A stretch of 64,000 nucleotides of DNA from Notospermus geniculatus (Eukaryota; Nemertea; Pilidiophora; Heteronemertea; Lineidae): contig NMRB01001121.1 in NCBI GenBank assembly GCA_002633025.1, positions 124,279 to 188,278 of the forward strand, given 5' to 3'. How positions within the stretch are numbered: position 1 is the stretch's first letter; every line of letters begins with the position of its first letter. Shown here one piece after another: positions 20,699 through 31,815 of this stretch. The notes under the pieces are model-generated. The model did no database searches and had not been told where the DNA came from. It saw only the letters and a program-made list of their open reading frames with translations. Made by a program: the position numbers and the translations under genes.

Positions 20699-20922
20699 GA
20701 GCTTGAGCCGATGACGTCATCACGAAAAAATCCGCCATCTTGCCGGTCAAACTGACGTCAAATGACGTCGGCGACCCACGTGGTGCAGTTTGTCGTCAGC
20801 GCAAGTGGAGTGTTGCGTCTTCAACCATGACGCGATTTGCACGTGGCGCACTTTGTCGTTGACCGCCAGCACGGTGGACTGCAGGTCAAACGTGACATCA
20901 TAATGAGCCGCGGCTCAAGCTC
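20699..20922. mobile_element. TA-flanked MITE carrying CRE-like sites
   Basis: GAGCTTGAGCC at both ends in inverted orientation, TA on both sides (20697-20698, 20923-20924). Contains TGACGTCA at 20713 and TGACGTCAAATGACGTC further in. Confidence 0.75.
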
Positions 20923-20924
20923 TA

Positions 20925-21255
20925 TCCAATCATATTCTTTGTAACATAAAGTGGAATAACCAATCATGTTCAAGGTAAGAAATTGCGCTGTGTCATTCAT
21001 TCTGCAGTCAGGAGTAAAGTTCTGCATCATAAAGTGAACCAATCATAGTCAATATAACAAAAAGTGTACTAACCAATCATATTCAATGTAACACACATGT
21101 ATAGTGCTGTGTCATTTACTTTGCAGTCAGGAGTAAAGTTCTTCGTCAGGATGTAAATAACCCAATCAAATTCGATGTAAGAAAAATATGATTAACCAAT
21201 CATAACACACATGTATAGCGCTGTGTCATTCATACTGCAGTCAGGCGTAAAATTC
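20925..21255. repeat. CCAAT-rich degenerate tandem repeat
   Basis: About three units of 115-140 bp. Each ends GCTGTGTCATTCA.TCTGCAGTC..GAGTAAA-like and holds two AACCAATCAT boxes. At least six CCAAT cores lie on the plus strand. Confidence 0.7.
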
Positions 21256-21445
21256 AGCGACCTAACGAAGCCTCAGTTTGATTATCAGATCTGTAGCCTA
21301 CGCAGACTGGTTCCCCATCCATTCACCATTAAAAGTCTAGGGATGGAGGATGGTACCAGTCAGATTACAAGCCACTCTCTTGAGTTCACTCACAAATGGA
21401 ACACATGCCACCGTTGTTTCATTTCACAGAAGCAAAAATATTCAT

Positions 21446-21672
21446 TTGGTCATATAAACAAAGACTAGTAAATGCTTTTACTTGAACTTTGCAACACAAA
21501 GGCATTAGACAATGCTGTACAAATCTGAAGTAAAAGCATTTGCTAGTCTTTGTATGACCCATTGGGCCATATAAAGACTAATGTAGTAAATGCTTTTACT
21601 TGAACTTTGCAATACAAATGCAGTACGCTATGCTGTACAAATCTGAAGTAAAAGCATTTGCTAGCTTTTATT
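21446..21672. mobile_element. Two tandem palindromic hairpin elements
   Basis: Units at about 21459-21552 and 21571-21672. Each begins AAAGACTA..TAGTAAATGCTTTTACTT and ends with its complement AAGTAAAAGCATTTGCTAG. Confidence 0.8.
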
Positions 21673-21957
21673 CATATCACCCATTGTTTCATGTACTTCA
21701 AGTAATTTTTTTTGTTCGTAACTTCTTCTTTGAAATTGAGACAAACTAACAGGCGATAACTGCAACAATTCAGCATCAGTCATCAGATAACTCAAAATTA
21801 AGAAAACACCGAAGGCAACGTTTGCTAAAAGCCCCATAATGAACAATGGATTGGTGCAGCCGGAGGGCATTTTGAAGCCATAAGATTTTCCATTATAATT
21901 ATTGATAAAAATTTCGATTTTGCTTTGCTCGGCGCAGACAGTGATTCTAACAGCATG

Positions 21958-22076
21958 AAGCAACGTTTACCAGACATCCGGAATGCGGTATACGGGATGC
22001 GGAAGCGATATGTTGTACGCGAAAATGCATAGCATTATACCGCTTCCGCATTCCGGGTGTCCGGTAAACGCAGCTT
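21958..22076. mobile_element. 119-bp hairpin MITE
   Basis: Arms of about 45 bp: AAGC(A/T)(A/G)CGTTTACC.GACA.CCGGAATGCGG at the left, inverted at the right end. Confidence 0.75.
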
Positions 22077-22133
22077 AAAACTTCAACAAAATGGGAAGTT
22101 GACGGTGCAATGGCATTTGTGAGCGAACCTGCT

Positions 22134-22428
22134 CTCGAATGGTAAAAGGCAGTGTCTAGACGTTTGCAGTGGGAGTGCTTTTGATTGAAGTAACACCTCC
22201 CCTGTACACTGCAGTGTGCTCGGTTGTGCAGGATGGGCTGTTACTTCAGTTCCCCATACCCCCACTTGTCACACATGGAGATAGGCCAATTTCTTTCTGC
22301 TACTGCAGTATCTCAAGTCGTGATCAGTGGGAAATGGTTGATTGAAGAAATGGCCAGTGAACTTGGTTGTACCTGTTACTTTAAATGAGCATCCCCCACT
22401 GATCACGCATGCCTTTTACCACTGGAGT
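22134..22428. mobile_element. Foldback MITE
   Basis: Inverted ends CTC.A.TGGTAAAAGGCA at 22134 and 22428, with further inner inverted blocks (TGATCAGTGGG, CAGTGGGAG). Confidence 0.6.
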
Positions 22429-22439
22429 GCAGAATGGAC

Positions 22440-23576
22440 AGATGGTGGCTTTTGATAACCCAAAGTAAAAATTTCAAATTTAAATTCTTAATTTTTTTTA
22501 TTTCAAAATTTTTAAAAACTTACCTTTTTGACCCCGTGCCCTTTTTCTCGATATATTTTTTTAGCAAAAACAGTTGACTTACCCATACACGAGTTTATCC
22601 TAGCGGATACCCATATAATCCTTAATCTGCTAATCCAGTTTGAATAAAGTTGCTGATATCCAGAATCCTCACAGAAACTGCTTTATGTAGTCCAAACACA
22701 ATCCAGACATTTCCAACAATTTTTGTCAATGTATGTAGTCTCGACTAAATTTTTCGCAATGCGTCCTGTCCGCACTAAGAAACTATGACTGCTCACTAAA
22801 TATAATCCAGTTTTTATGGCAAAACTACGACAGGCCGATATCACCCCTCTATAGGACCAGCAAACCGTAAAGTCATGATATAATTGTGAAGGACTTTTTT
22901 TCAAATTGAGATGTATCCATTCCAAAAATACCGGAACGATAGTACTTACTTCCTTATTGCCTTGACGTGAGTTCAAAAATCAACGTTTTTTTAGTCCATA
23001 CTTCTAGCATATAAGAATATATATATATGGTAATATCATAGCCAAATCCGCATTCAATAAATACGTTTTTCTACGCGATAGTCATTTGTTATACGCGATC
23101 TTTGGTGTATGTATCGAATTGGTATGTGTCCGGCGATCACAATGAAATCTATCCATACTCAAATATATCTCGTGTCATAAATCACTCGGCTGTTCACAGT
23201 ATAACTCGTACACGATTTCTCTATTCAAGCGATTGAGAGTTCCGACTCGGTGTTTGTGCAGTTTGTAAAGATTTGCTCAACGGTAGCGTTTAGGGAAAGT
23301 GTACCCAATCTCCCCGCTATTGTAGTTGGGGAATATCGAGGTCAATTGTGATCTGTTGACAATGGAATGCAGCACTCATTCGATATTAACATTTAATTCA
23401 TTCATGTCATTCACTGTAACTTGAATAGAACAACAATTTAGATTATATGATGGTTAAATACACAACAATTTATCAAATTGAGGGCATCGTACTTTAACTG
23501 ACAGACAGGGTGACTTTCTTTGACGGCAGAGGTTTTCACTGGACACGCCGGTTTTCTCCTGCATTACAGTGCAATA
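22440..23576. other. Non-coding stretch, nothing recognised
   Basis: AT-rich, with a short TA microsatellite near 23018. No gene or repeat family recognised. Confidence 0.4.
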
Positions 23577-23762
23577 CAGGGCGGCCCCATAAAAATGCAA
23601 CCGCAGGTTTGTCCACTCAACTAGCACCCACATAATCGGTACGGTTGGATGGAGAATCTTCTTAGAAGCAAAATGAGACCAAGATTGTCTGATTCAGTTC
23701 AGTTGTTTTGATTCTAGTTGAGTGGAAGTATGCAGTTCATTGCGTTTTTTTGGGCCACCCTG
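23577..23762. mobile_element. 186-bp TA-flanked MITE
   Basis: Ends CAGGGCGGCCCCATAAAAAT and CAGGGTGGCCCAAAAAAAC, TA on both sides (23575-23576, 23763-23764). Same end type as the 1-kb element at 4897. Confidence 0.8.
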
Positions 23763-24175
23763 TATACCTTTCTCTTCCTCAAGTGATAAAGAGGATGACT
23801 CTCACGACAGCAGAGATAGTTACATTCACCTCCATATTCCTCATCATTAGAAATCACCCGAGCAAAAAAAGCTAATGCAACGATTCTTTCACGCCAATAA
23901 AACATTCTAAATGGCATAGCAAGATGACTCCCATCCCATTAGCAGAAAAAAACTTAATAGAGCAATAAAATAAACAAGATCCTTATTTTGGGTAGAAGTA
24001 ACTACGCACAGAACCAGCCAAGGAGAAAATATCGGCGGTAATGATCGTGATTCTAGCTCTCTAGAATTCCTATCAATCTTAGATCTCCACGATTCAGGTG
24101 GAAAAAAGATGCAACTATGGTGAGGTAATGATGGGGCTTCGATTATCATGAACCAGGTAAATATTTTGGGTTGGA

Positions 24176-24693
24176 GCGTCTAAGTGGGTAAAACAGTGTT
24201 AACACCTCAATAGGTGTTTTAGTGTTGATAACTGAATGAATTTGGATTCAGTGACTGAATTTGATTTGATTTGGTTTATTTTGATTTTTATTCATTTTCA
24301 TAGATTCAATTCAATTCGGTTCTTTTCATTTTAAATTGATTCAATTCAATTCGATTCAATTTCAAGACACATATGTCTAGGATGGAGTTTGGAGAAATTT
24401 ATAAGATTTTATAGGATTTAGGATTTTGGGGTTTGGTGGGGCGTCTAAGTGGGTAAAATGGTGTTAACACCTCAATGGGTGTTTTTGTGTTGATAATGAT
24501 TGAATGAATTTGGATTCAATTTGACTGAATTTTATTTTATTTATTTATTTTGATTTGGTTCATTTTCATTTCATTCAATTCAATTTTATTCAATTCGATT
24601 CTTTTCGTTTTAAACTGATTCAATTCGATTCAATTTCAAGGCACATACATATGTCTAGGATGGTGTTTGGAGAAATTACTAGGGTTTAGGGGT
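24176..24693. repeat. Tandem duplication, two ~265-bp units
   Basis: Units start GCGTCTAAGTGGGTAAAA at 24176 and 24441 and share TTAACACCTCAA.., the ATTCAATTCAATTC-rich middle and CACATATGTCTAGGATGG near the end. Confidence 0.9.
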
Positions 24694-24746
24694 TTGCGTC
24701 TCAGCAGAGGCAAGGGAATACAGTACATAGGCCTTTCCCTCAGGAG

Positions 24747-24995
24747 CCACGGTGGTGTAGTGGTTCGGGTCTCCGACTAACGGTCAGAGGGTCCCGGGTT
24801 CGAATCCCACTGGGTGTGAGACTTTGGGCAAGTCGCTTTGCCTCACTGGCCTCTCTCCACCCAGGTGTATAAATGGGTACCGGTCAGAAATGCTCGATTG
24901 AGCAGCTCATCTGAATTCTACTGAAAGGTTTCAGGACAAACTGGGGTTAAAGTGTCAAGTTGGATGAGATCTCTACTGTAGTTGATATCAGACCC
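24747..24995 (+). mobile_element. SINE-B, full-length copy
   Basis: tRNA-like head with A box GTGTAGTGGTTCG and B box GGTTCGAATCC, then a body with GGCAAGTCGCTTTGCCTCAC and CACCCAGGTGTATAAATGGG, then GTTTCAGGACAAACTGGGGT and a tail GATATCAGACCCAAACTTCA. A separate family from SINE-A. Confidence 0.85.
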
Positions 24996-25149
24996 AAACT
25001 TCAACTTCAACTTTTTAACTTTAATTTCCTCACCTTGCTTTGGCGTCAGAGGTTTATCATGTGGCAAAGGTTTTTGAATCTACAGCATTTCTTGTTAGCT
25101 GCAGTTATGCCGACAATTAGCCAACACGGACATTACCTAGTGGTCATGG

Positions 25150-25303
25150 TCAACAGATCATATGCCTCAAAGATGAAAAAGCTATTTCGTTTGCGGCAAT
25201 CAAACCAGCTAGTTAGGCCTGCCCACTTGAGCTGAAAAACGTTTGCTGTGGCAAAAATTTGGAACAATTTGCCTGCTACTCTTATGTCATCTGATAATTG
25301 GTA
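25150..25303 (+). pseudogene. Non-LTR reverse transcriptase, C-terminal scrap
   Basis: The frame reads YASKMKKLFRLRQSNQL, then a TGA (25233-25235), then KTFAVAKIWNNLPATLMSSD. The pattern basic stretch ... F..A..+WNNLP is the usual end of LINE ORF2. Too short to classify; broken by the stop. Confidence 0.5.
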
Positions 25304-25478
25304 AGTTAAGATATCTCTGATGATATTTCTTTAAGGAGAAGCATTTAACATCTAGGGCCGTATATGCAAGAAGTTAAGATATCTCTGATGACATTTCTTT
25401 TAAGGAGAAGCATTTAACATCTAGGGCTGTATATGCAAAACGTTAAGATATCTCTGATGATATTTCTCTACAGAGAAG
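25304..25478. repeat. ~70-bp tandem repeat, 2.5 copies
   Basis: Unit GTTAAGATATCTCTGATGA ... CATTTAACATCTAGGGC, GTATATGCA, at about 25304, 25372 and 25442 (partial). It follows the LINE fragment and may be its 3' UTR. Confidence 0.85.
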
Positions 25479-25489
25479 CCTTCAAGTTA

Positions 25490-25768
25490 AAATTTGGGTT
25501 TATAGTCTGATATCAACAATGGTAGAGGTGTCATCTGACTTTTTTACTTTAACCCCAGTCTATCCTGAAACCTTTCAGTAGAACTCAGATGAGCTGTTCA
25601 TTCAGCGCTACAATTGAGCATTTCTGACCAGTACCCTTATACACCTGGGTGGAGAGAGGCCAGTGAGGCAAAGAGACTTGCCCAAGTCTCACACCCAGTG
25701 GGATTCGAACCCGGGACCCTCTGCATGACCACTAGTCGGAGACCCGAACCACTACACCACGGCCTACT
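25490..25768 (-). mobile_element. SINE-B, inverted copy
   Basis: Full set of family blocks in reverse order, ending with the head at GAACCACTACACCACGGC. It faces the copy at 24747, so the LINE scrap and tandem repeat lie between two inverted SINEs. Confidence 0.85.
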
Positions 25769-25808
25769 AGAAATGGATGCAACATTTAATAAGCACTAAA
25801 AGGGCCTA

Positions 25809-26320
25809 TTATTCAAAATGCACAAATGGCCCTGCGATGAAAAAAATTGTTGATAAAAATGGTTAAAGCAAAGGTTAAAGAAGTTTTCACTGACACTCAA
25901 TTTTCGTGTTAATTTTCTACGAACAAAATATGCAAATTACCATGCAAGGGCCAATGAGGAGGTAGCCTAATTTTTTCTACCATTTGATGGCGCTGCGACC
26001 GTATCCACTTTTCCACTGTGACGTTGTACAGAACGTCAACGTCACACTGCCGTGACGTTGTGGCTTCATGCTCGCACTGCACATTGCCACGGAGATGACG
26101 TCCTGAAGACAATGAAAAGGCCTGATATGGTCGCAGCGACATCTTTCCGTGGAGAAGTGGCGATCCCCTCATTGTTATTCAAAATACACAAATGGCCCTG
26201 CGATAAAAAAATCACCTACAACTGATAGAAACGGAAAAAGTAAAAGTTAACGGAAGTTTTCCTGACACTCAATTTTCTTGTTAATTTCCCAGAAACAAAA
26301 TATGCAAATTACCATGCAAG
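25809..26320. repeat. Direct repeat flanking a TIR element
   Basis: Two ~140-bp direct copies (25809-25948, 26175-26320; TATGCAAATTACCATGCAAG ends both) enclose a 226-bp element with inverted ends CAATGAGG.G.T.GCC and inner GGCGCTGCGACC / GTCGCTGCGACC arms. The copies differ at about 15% of positions, so this is not a fresh duplication. Confidence 0.75.
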
Positions 26321-26897
26321 TGTCACACTTTTGAATCCACTTTTTCCCCAGAATAAAAACCTATCCTTATTTTTCAAAACTGCACTCAAACCTTCATTAT
26401 AAAAACATACACAACTGCATTGAAATCCAGAGTGATTCCAAAAGTACGTGGAAAGTATCCATCACGATGTCATTTACTAGTCCAAGCTCTTTAGAACCTT
26501 CTGAAAATTACCAATATCTGACTCGAGCAGATCCGATATCATTAATGAAGCCCACGACTCACCGGTGCGATGTTGGAAACGACGATCTATGCCTGACGAT
26601 GTTTGCCGATAGACTGATCCTGAGTTGCCGTGCTCAGCAGAGAACGATGCAGGAGTTGTAGACGTTTGTGTCTGCGACGTGAGAGGGCTAGGAGAGGTTT
26701 GGCTTTAGGTATTGTGCAAGTTCAACAAAGGGGTTTGATAACAGGGTTTTTAACTGATGAATTTCAGTGCCCACACACAGCCCAACAATGGCACGTTCAA
26801 ACTTTTCCACTCTACACTAGAGACAAAATTTGTCCAAAAAGTTTGTACTCTGAATGTTGACAAAATGTTTTGTACATGTACATTGTATTTGATTCCA

Positions 26898-27140
26898 TTT
26901 TTCCATCAGGGCCGAAGCCATAGCATCATTGGCCCAGGAAGTACGGAAGAGGCCATCTCAAGCTACCCATGTTCCTCACTTGGGTGGGGTCTTTTACTTG
27001 CCCTTGCAAAGGTACAAGGTACAAGGCACCATGGCTTACTGTCCCATGTGACGGACTGAAGAGCCAGGGATGCTTCACGGCTGAGGCTGGATTCTAACCC
27101 AGACAAATGCCAGAACCTGCCGCTTGCTGTTCAGACGTGA
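26898..27140 (-). mobile_element. SINE-A, near full length
   Basis: Tail TTTTTCCATCAGGGCCGAAG at left, body, and a decayed head at right (GATTCTAACCCAG, GCCGCTTGCTGTTCAGACGT). The donor-like GTAAGT has mutated to GGAAGT here. Confidence 0.85.
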
Positions 27141-27675
27141 TGCTGTTGATAAAATGGTAGAAAAATTCTGCTAGTGTACACATTTTCCATCAAATTTTCT
27201 CCCCAAATTGAGATAATAGATTGCCTTTTCACAAATGTTGACCGACGATTTTTGCACAGCGGAAGTGACATTAACTATCTCCTAAGGGAAATTAAATGCC
27301 CCTCTGCATAAATAATGGGCTCCAAATCCAGAGGCTCAGCTAATGTGGTCTGCAGACATACCAAATCGATCAATTAACACTGTGGATGGCACAGAGCCTG
27401 CTATTTTTTTTAAATGGAAAGAGCTATGATTTGCGGGAGACGTTTGCAATGTGCATTCACAGGTGCAAGCTTAATAGGGAACACCGATCACGCAGACCAC
27501 ACGAGAATATACGCGTGGTTTTGAACTGATAGTACACCAATGCCACCTATTATTCATGACGATTCAAGGTGTGATTGGCCGTGCTTGGTGAACCGCATCT
27601 CTCGAACAATGGGCCTAGGTCAACGCTAGGTGTCTCGTCTGCTCTATCAGTAGTCATCACGTGACCAATTGGCGC
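27141..27675. other. Non-coding stretch before the gap
   Basis: No gene or repeat recognised; ends at the assembly gap. Confidence 0.4.
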
Positions 27676-28391
27676 NNNNNNNNNNNNNNNNNNNNNNNNN
27701 NNNNNNNNNNNNNNNNNNNNNNNNNNNNNNNNNNNNNNNNNNNNNNNNNNNNNNNNNNNNNNNNNNNNNNNNNNNNNNNNNNNNNNNNNNNNNNNNNNNN
27801 NNNNNNNNNNNNNNNNNNNNNNNNNNNNNNNNNNNNNNNNNNNNNNNNNNNNNNNNNNNNNNNNNNNNNNNNNNNNNNNNNNNNNNNNNNNNNNNNNNNN
27901 NNNNNNNNNNNNNNNNNNNNNNNNNNNNNNNNNNNNNNNNNNNNNNNNNNNNNNNNNNNNNNNNNNNNNNNNNNNNNNNNNNNNNNNNNNNNNNNNNNNN
28001 NNNNNNNNNNNNNNNNNNNNNNNNNNNNNNNNNNNNNNNNNNNNNNNNNNNNNNNNNNNNNNNNNNNNNNNNNNNNNNNNNNNNNNNNNNNNNNNNNNNN
28101 NNNNNNNNNNNNNNNNNNNNNNNNNNNNNNNNNNNNNNNNNNNNNNNNNNNNNNNNNNNNNNNNNNNNNNNNNNNNNNNNNNNNNNNNNNNNNNNNNNNN
28201 NNNNNNNNNNNNNNNNNNNNNNNNNNNNNNNNNNNNNNNNNNNNNNNNNNNNNNNNNNNNNNNNNNNNNNNNNNNNNNNNNNNNNNNNNNNNNNNNNNNN
28301 NNNNNNNNNNNNNNNNNNNNNNNNNNNNNNNNNNNNNNNNNNNNNNNNNNNNNNNNNNNNNNNNNNNNNNNNNNNNNNNNNNNNNNNNNNN
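27676..28391. other. Assembly gap (716 n)
   Basis: Undetermined bases. The right flank is a 117-bp tandem repeat, a likely cause. Confidence 0.99.
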
Positions 28392-28660
28392 CCAGAAAGG
28401 TTTCTGGAGAGACTGGGGTAATAATGTGAAGTGCTTTGAGACTGTACAGTATTACAACTGGTCTGAAAGGATCAAGTGATGTGCTGAATGAGCTGCTCCT
28501 TGAGTTCCCCAGAAAAGTTTCTGGAGAGACTGGGGTAATAATGTGAAGTGCTTTGAGACTGTACAGTATTACAACTGGTCTGAAAGGATCAAGTGATGTG
28601 CTGAATGAGCTGCTCCTTGAGTTCCCCAGAAAGGTTTCTGGAGATAATTCGAGACTGTTC
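28392..28660. repeat. 117-bp tandem repeat beside the gap
   Basis: Starts CCAGAAA(G/A)GTTTCTGGAGA at 28392, 28509 and 28626. The first two units are nearly identical, the third breaks off. Since 117 is a multiple of three, both strands stay open for long; the resulting frames are not genes. Confidence 0.95.
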
Positions 28661-28899
28661 CAGCTCCAGTTCAGCATCTGTAAAGGTAAAGAGAGGCACT
28701 GACTGAGCTGCCCCTTGGATTCCCCAGCAAGATCTCGGCCTAGATTTGGTTACATCTGCCCCCAGAGTCCAGCAGACGGTATCTTCTGCCAAAATTTTCT
28801 CATGTCCTATGGAACTGATTGAAAAATATTTGAAGAAAGGTTGTTCCTCTCAGCTATCCAAAGAACATTTCTTCAAATGCTTTCCAATTTAATTCCAAA

Positions 28900-29717
28900 G
28901 AGTTTAGAAAACTTCAGCGGAAGGTAGGCCTACCCTCTGCCAAAACCTGGGGGCAGATGAGTTTAGATAAAGTGCTTCGAGGCTGCATTGCAGTGGTATA
29001 TATGTAAGCTTACAAAGTGCAGCATTATTATCTGGAATCAAGACAAGCAGACTATACATTGCAGAAAGCAAGCAAGGTTGTACATACAACTGTTGAAGTA
29101 AAGTTACATAAATGAATGATCATTGTACATTCCATAGTCAAAGAGACCAGAATGGATTCGGGCATTTTCATGTGTTGTCATGGTTATATGTTGTGCACTT
29201 ATTTTCCACATACTTTAAGGAAATGTACACCAACAGCCTCCAGTCTTTACAAACAATGCAAATACTTGACTGATAGTTGTGAATGAAATGCCAGAAACTG
29301 CCGAAGGATTGAGGAAATTCTGGAAAAATTTGTCTCTTTCCATTGTCATCTTTGTTTACATAACCGCAGAGTGCCTCTGAGTGTGTATTTCTAGACTGGA
29401 TATATTAGGAAAATTGTAAACAGCCTGTTTGTCAGAGTCTACATTGTCTTGTGGCCAGAGGCTTGAAAATCGTTATTGAACACACTTGCCGTCTTTTTGA
29501 TGATGGCAATATGCAATATAGTACGGTAATCATACTAAAATTTGAGAAGAGTTTGTGTGTTTGTTTGCGATTTTCACCGGGACTGACGAACGGATCGCCC
29601 CCGAATTTGGTGTGCATATGCAGACAGACCTCGGAAGTGTCCTTATGAAGCCTGAATTTTGATATGACTTATAGTTTTCAAAATATCAAGATATTAACGA
29701 AAATAACAATGCTGTTT
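28900..29717. other. Intergenic stretch, nothing recognised
   Basis: No convincing frame, splice-bounded exon or recognised repeat. Confidence 0.4.
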
Positions 29718-29857
29718 GCACCTCAAGCTGCTCATGTTCGTCACTTGGATGAGGTATTTTACTTGCCCTTGCAGAGGCACAAGGTACAAGGCACCACGGC
29801 TTCCTGTCCAATATGACGGACTGAAGATCCAGGGATGATCAATCCCATATGGACCAG
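29718..29857 (-). mobile_element. SINE-A dimer, left unit
   Basis: Body from CAAGCTGCTCATGTTC to AATCCCATATGGACCAGG, fused directly to the next unit at GGACCAGGCTGAAGCC. Confidence 0.85.
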
Positions 29858-30065
29858 GCTGAAGCCAAAGCATTATTGCCCCTGGTAAGTACGGAAGACG
29901 CCATCTCAAGCTACTCATGTTCCTCACTTGGATGGGGTCTTTTACTTGCCTTTGAAAGGCACAAAGTACAAGGCACCATGGCCCATGCGACGGACTGAAG
30001 AGCTAGTGATGATTAATCCCACATGACCCAGGTTGGAATCGAACTCCGGACCTCCCGCAAGGCCC
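29858..30065 (-). mobile_element. SINE-A dimer, right unit
   Basis: CTGAAGCCAAAGCATTATTG through a decayed head (GGAATCGAACTCCGG). The junction with the left unit matches that of the dimer at 40627-40928. Confidence 0.85.
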
Positions 30066-30690
30066 CCTGAAGACAGCTTTTCCAATGGAGCTCATGAAGA
30101 TGTCAGGCTAGCACAACCTATATGATAGTTTTGACGTCACATAGCATTTGACGTGTGGATTTCAACAGGATGCCGTTAGAGTTTGACTCAAGTCTGTTAT
30201 CGGCAGTTTTCACATACAACGCTATCTCTTCCGACTTCGAGATGATTTTCAATAACGTTGACGGAAATGATGTGAACATGTGCTGGTGAGTTTCAGTGGT
30301 CCTTGGCGTCAGTGGCAAGTGCTGTCGACAGCTGAGAGATGGAAGATTTTTTATCGTTTCGTTTCAAGTTATACTGGGGTAAGTCGATTACAAATCACGT
30401 ACAGCTGACGGAAATGTACGAGATAGGACGCAATAAGGAGCAAAATGCTTCTCGATTTTTCTTCCAAGGACTCCTAGTTCAAGGTCAAAAATTGGTGTAA
30501 CAGTTCTAGTTGTTCCCTGTCTTCAGTGTTCCCCTACAATAAGATTTGTGGGACGTGTCCCAACCTGACAACAGGGGACACATATACATGTTTCAATCCA
30601 CTTTCAAGGATGCCAGACAATTGGGGGGGGGGCCCTGACTCATAGAAACGCCATTGCTACACCAGGCCTTGTGAAACTAAAGAAATGATT
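30066..30690. other. Intergenic stretch, nothing recognised
   Basis: Contains a poly-G run near 30625; no gene signal. Confidence 0.35.
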
Positions 30691-30721
30691 TCTTGAAAAG
30701 TCTACTAATGGGCAATCCAGA

Positions 30722-30905
30722 AACTACAGCCACTAGGTGGCGCTGTGAGCAATTGTATCCTTTTTTATGTCTCCTTTGTGTTTTACTGCGTCACGGACGC
30801 CATGATGCGGGATTTTTGCATTGCTTTGCTCTGTTTTTAAAGATGCCGCGACAACCGCTTACAGCGCCGCCCTGATGGGATAAAAAGTTACGTGGGGGGC
30901 GCACT
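30722..30905. mobile_element. Possible MITE family M1 relative
   Basis: AACTACAGCCACTAGGTGGC and GGCGCTGTGAGC at left face GCTTACAGCGCCGCC at right in inverted orientation. Ends weakly defined. Confidence 0.35.
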
Positions 30906-31189
30906 GCTCGTTGTATATCACAAGATACCATCCTGTACAATGCCTTCTGACAAAAGGGATTTCATAAATGTAACCCTCTCCTGCAAAAGTAGGTGCTTAT
31001 CGCAACCGAGGAAAGGGTTACCGACCTTGCAACACAATACCTGAAATGGATGTCTCTACAGGTTGACAATAGTCGTGAACAGCAATGATAATTGTTGAGC
31101 AAACTCATAACCAATGATGATAACTTGCGACAAGTGCCGAGGTACCTGCTTTTCTGGTGCAGGTCACAAATTATACCAGGGCACTGCTC

Positions 31190-31815
31190 CAAAGGAACAC
31201 TCACAGATGTTACACTAGTCCTGGTGTCGGAAATTCTTTAAGATCTTCTGAAAATCCAACTAATCTTTCTGATGAACCACAAGGCATTTTTCTTGTCTAG
31301 TTCGAGGGTTCGTGGGTTCGATCCTGGTAGGAAGCAATGTCTTTCACCTTAGAAACCCGATTTCTATTTCATATTCTGTACTTGTATCTCCTTTATTTGT
31401 GACCCTTGTATAACATAAAACTGTTTGGGTTCGGAGATTGTTTGGGCTACTCGCAGGGTACTTATGGACGCCTCGTTTAAACACGGGCCATTGAACCATC
31501 TTTTTTAAGATGGGGATTTGGCCTAGTGGTTTAAGGCGTGTGCCCCTGAGTGCTGGCGATTGATGCCATATGCGAGGGTTCGTGGGTTCGATCCTGGTAG
31601 GAAGCAATGTCTTTCACCTTAGAAACCCGATTTCTATTTCATTTCTTGTCTAGTGCCTTATGATAAAAGGGGTTTCACGAATGCAAGGGGCACTGCACGA
31701 AAGGAACACTCACAGATGTTACACCAGCCCTGGTGTCAGAAATTCTTTAAGATCTTCTGAAAATCCAACTAATCTTTCTGATGAACCACAAGGCATTTAT
31801 CTTGTCTAGTGCCTT
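31190..31815. repeat. Interleaved segmental duplication
   Basis: Block a (GGAACACTCACAGATGTTAC ... AAGGCATTTNTCTTGTCTAG) is at 31190-31300 and 31698-31810. Block b (GGGTTCGTGGGTTCGATCC ... CGATTTCTATTTCAT) is at 31301-31372 and 31574-31643. Copies are 95% or more alike, so duplication is recent. Confidence 0.85.
31512..31592 (+). mobile_element. tRNA-like sequence with long variable arm (SINE head)
   Basis: A box TTGGCCTAGTGGTTTAAGGC and B box GGGTTCGATCC with an extended arm between, as in Ser/Leu tRNAs. The 3' acceptor side does not pair, so it is a SINE head or tRNA pseudogene, not a functional tRNA. Confidence 0.5.

Noticed and set aside
27550-28677. Very long frames through the first gap
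   Set aside because: Most codons are undetermined bases and the rest is a tandem repeat whose length is a multiple of three.
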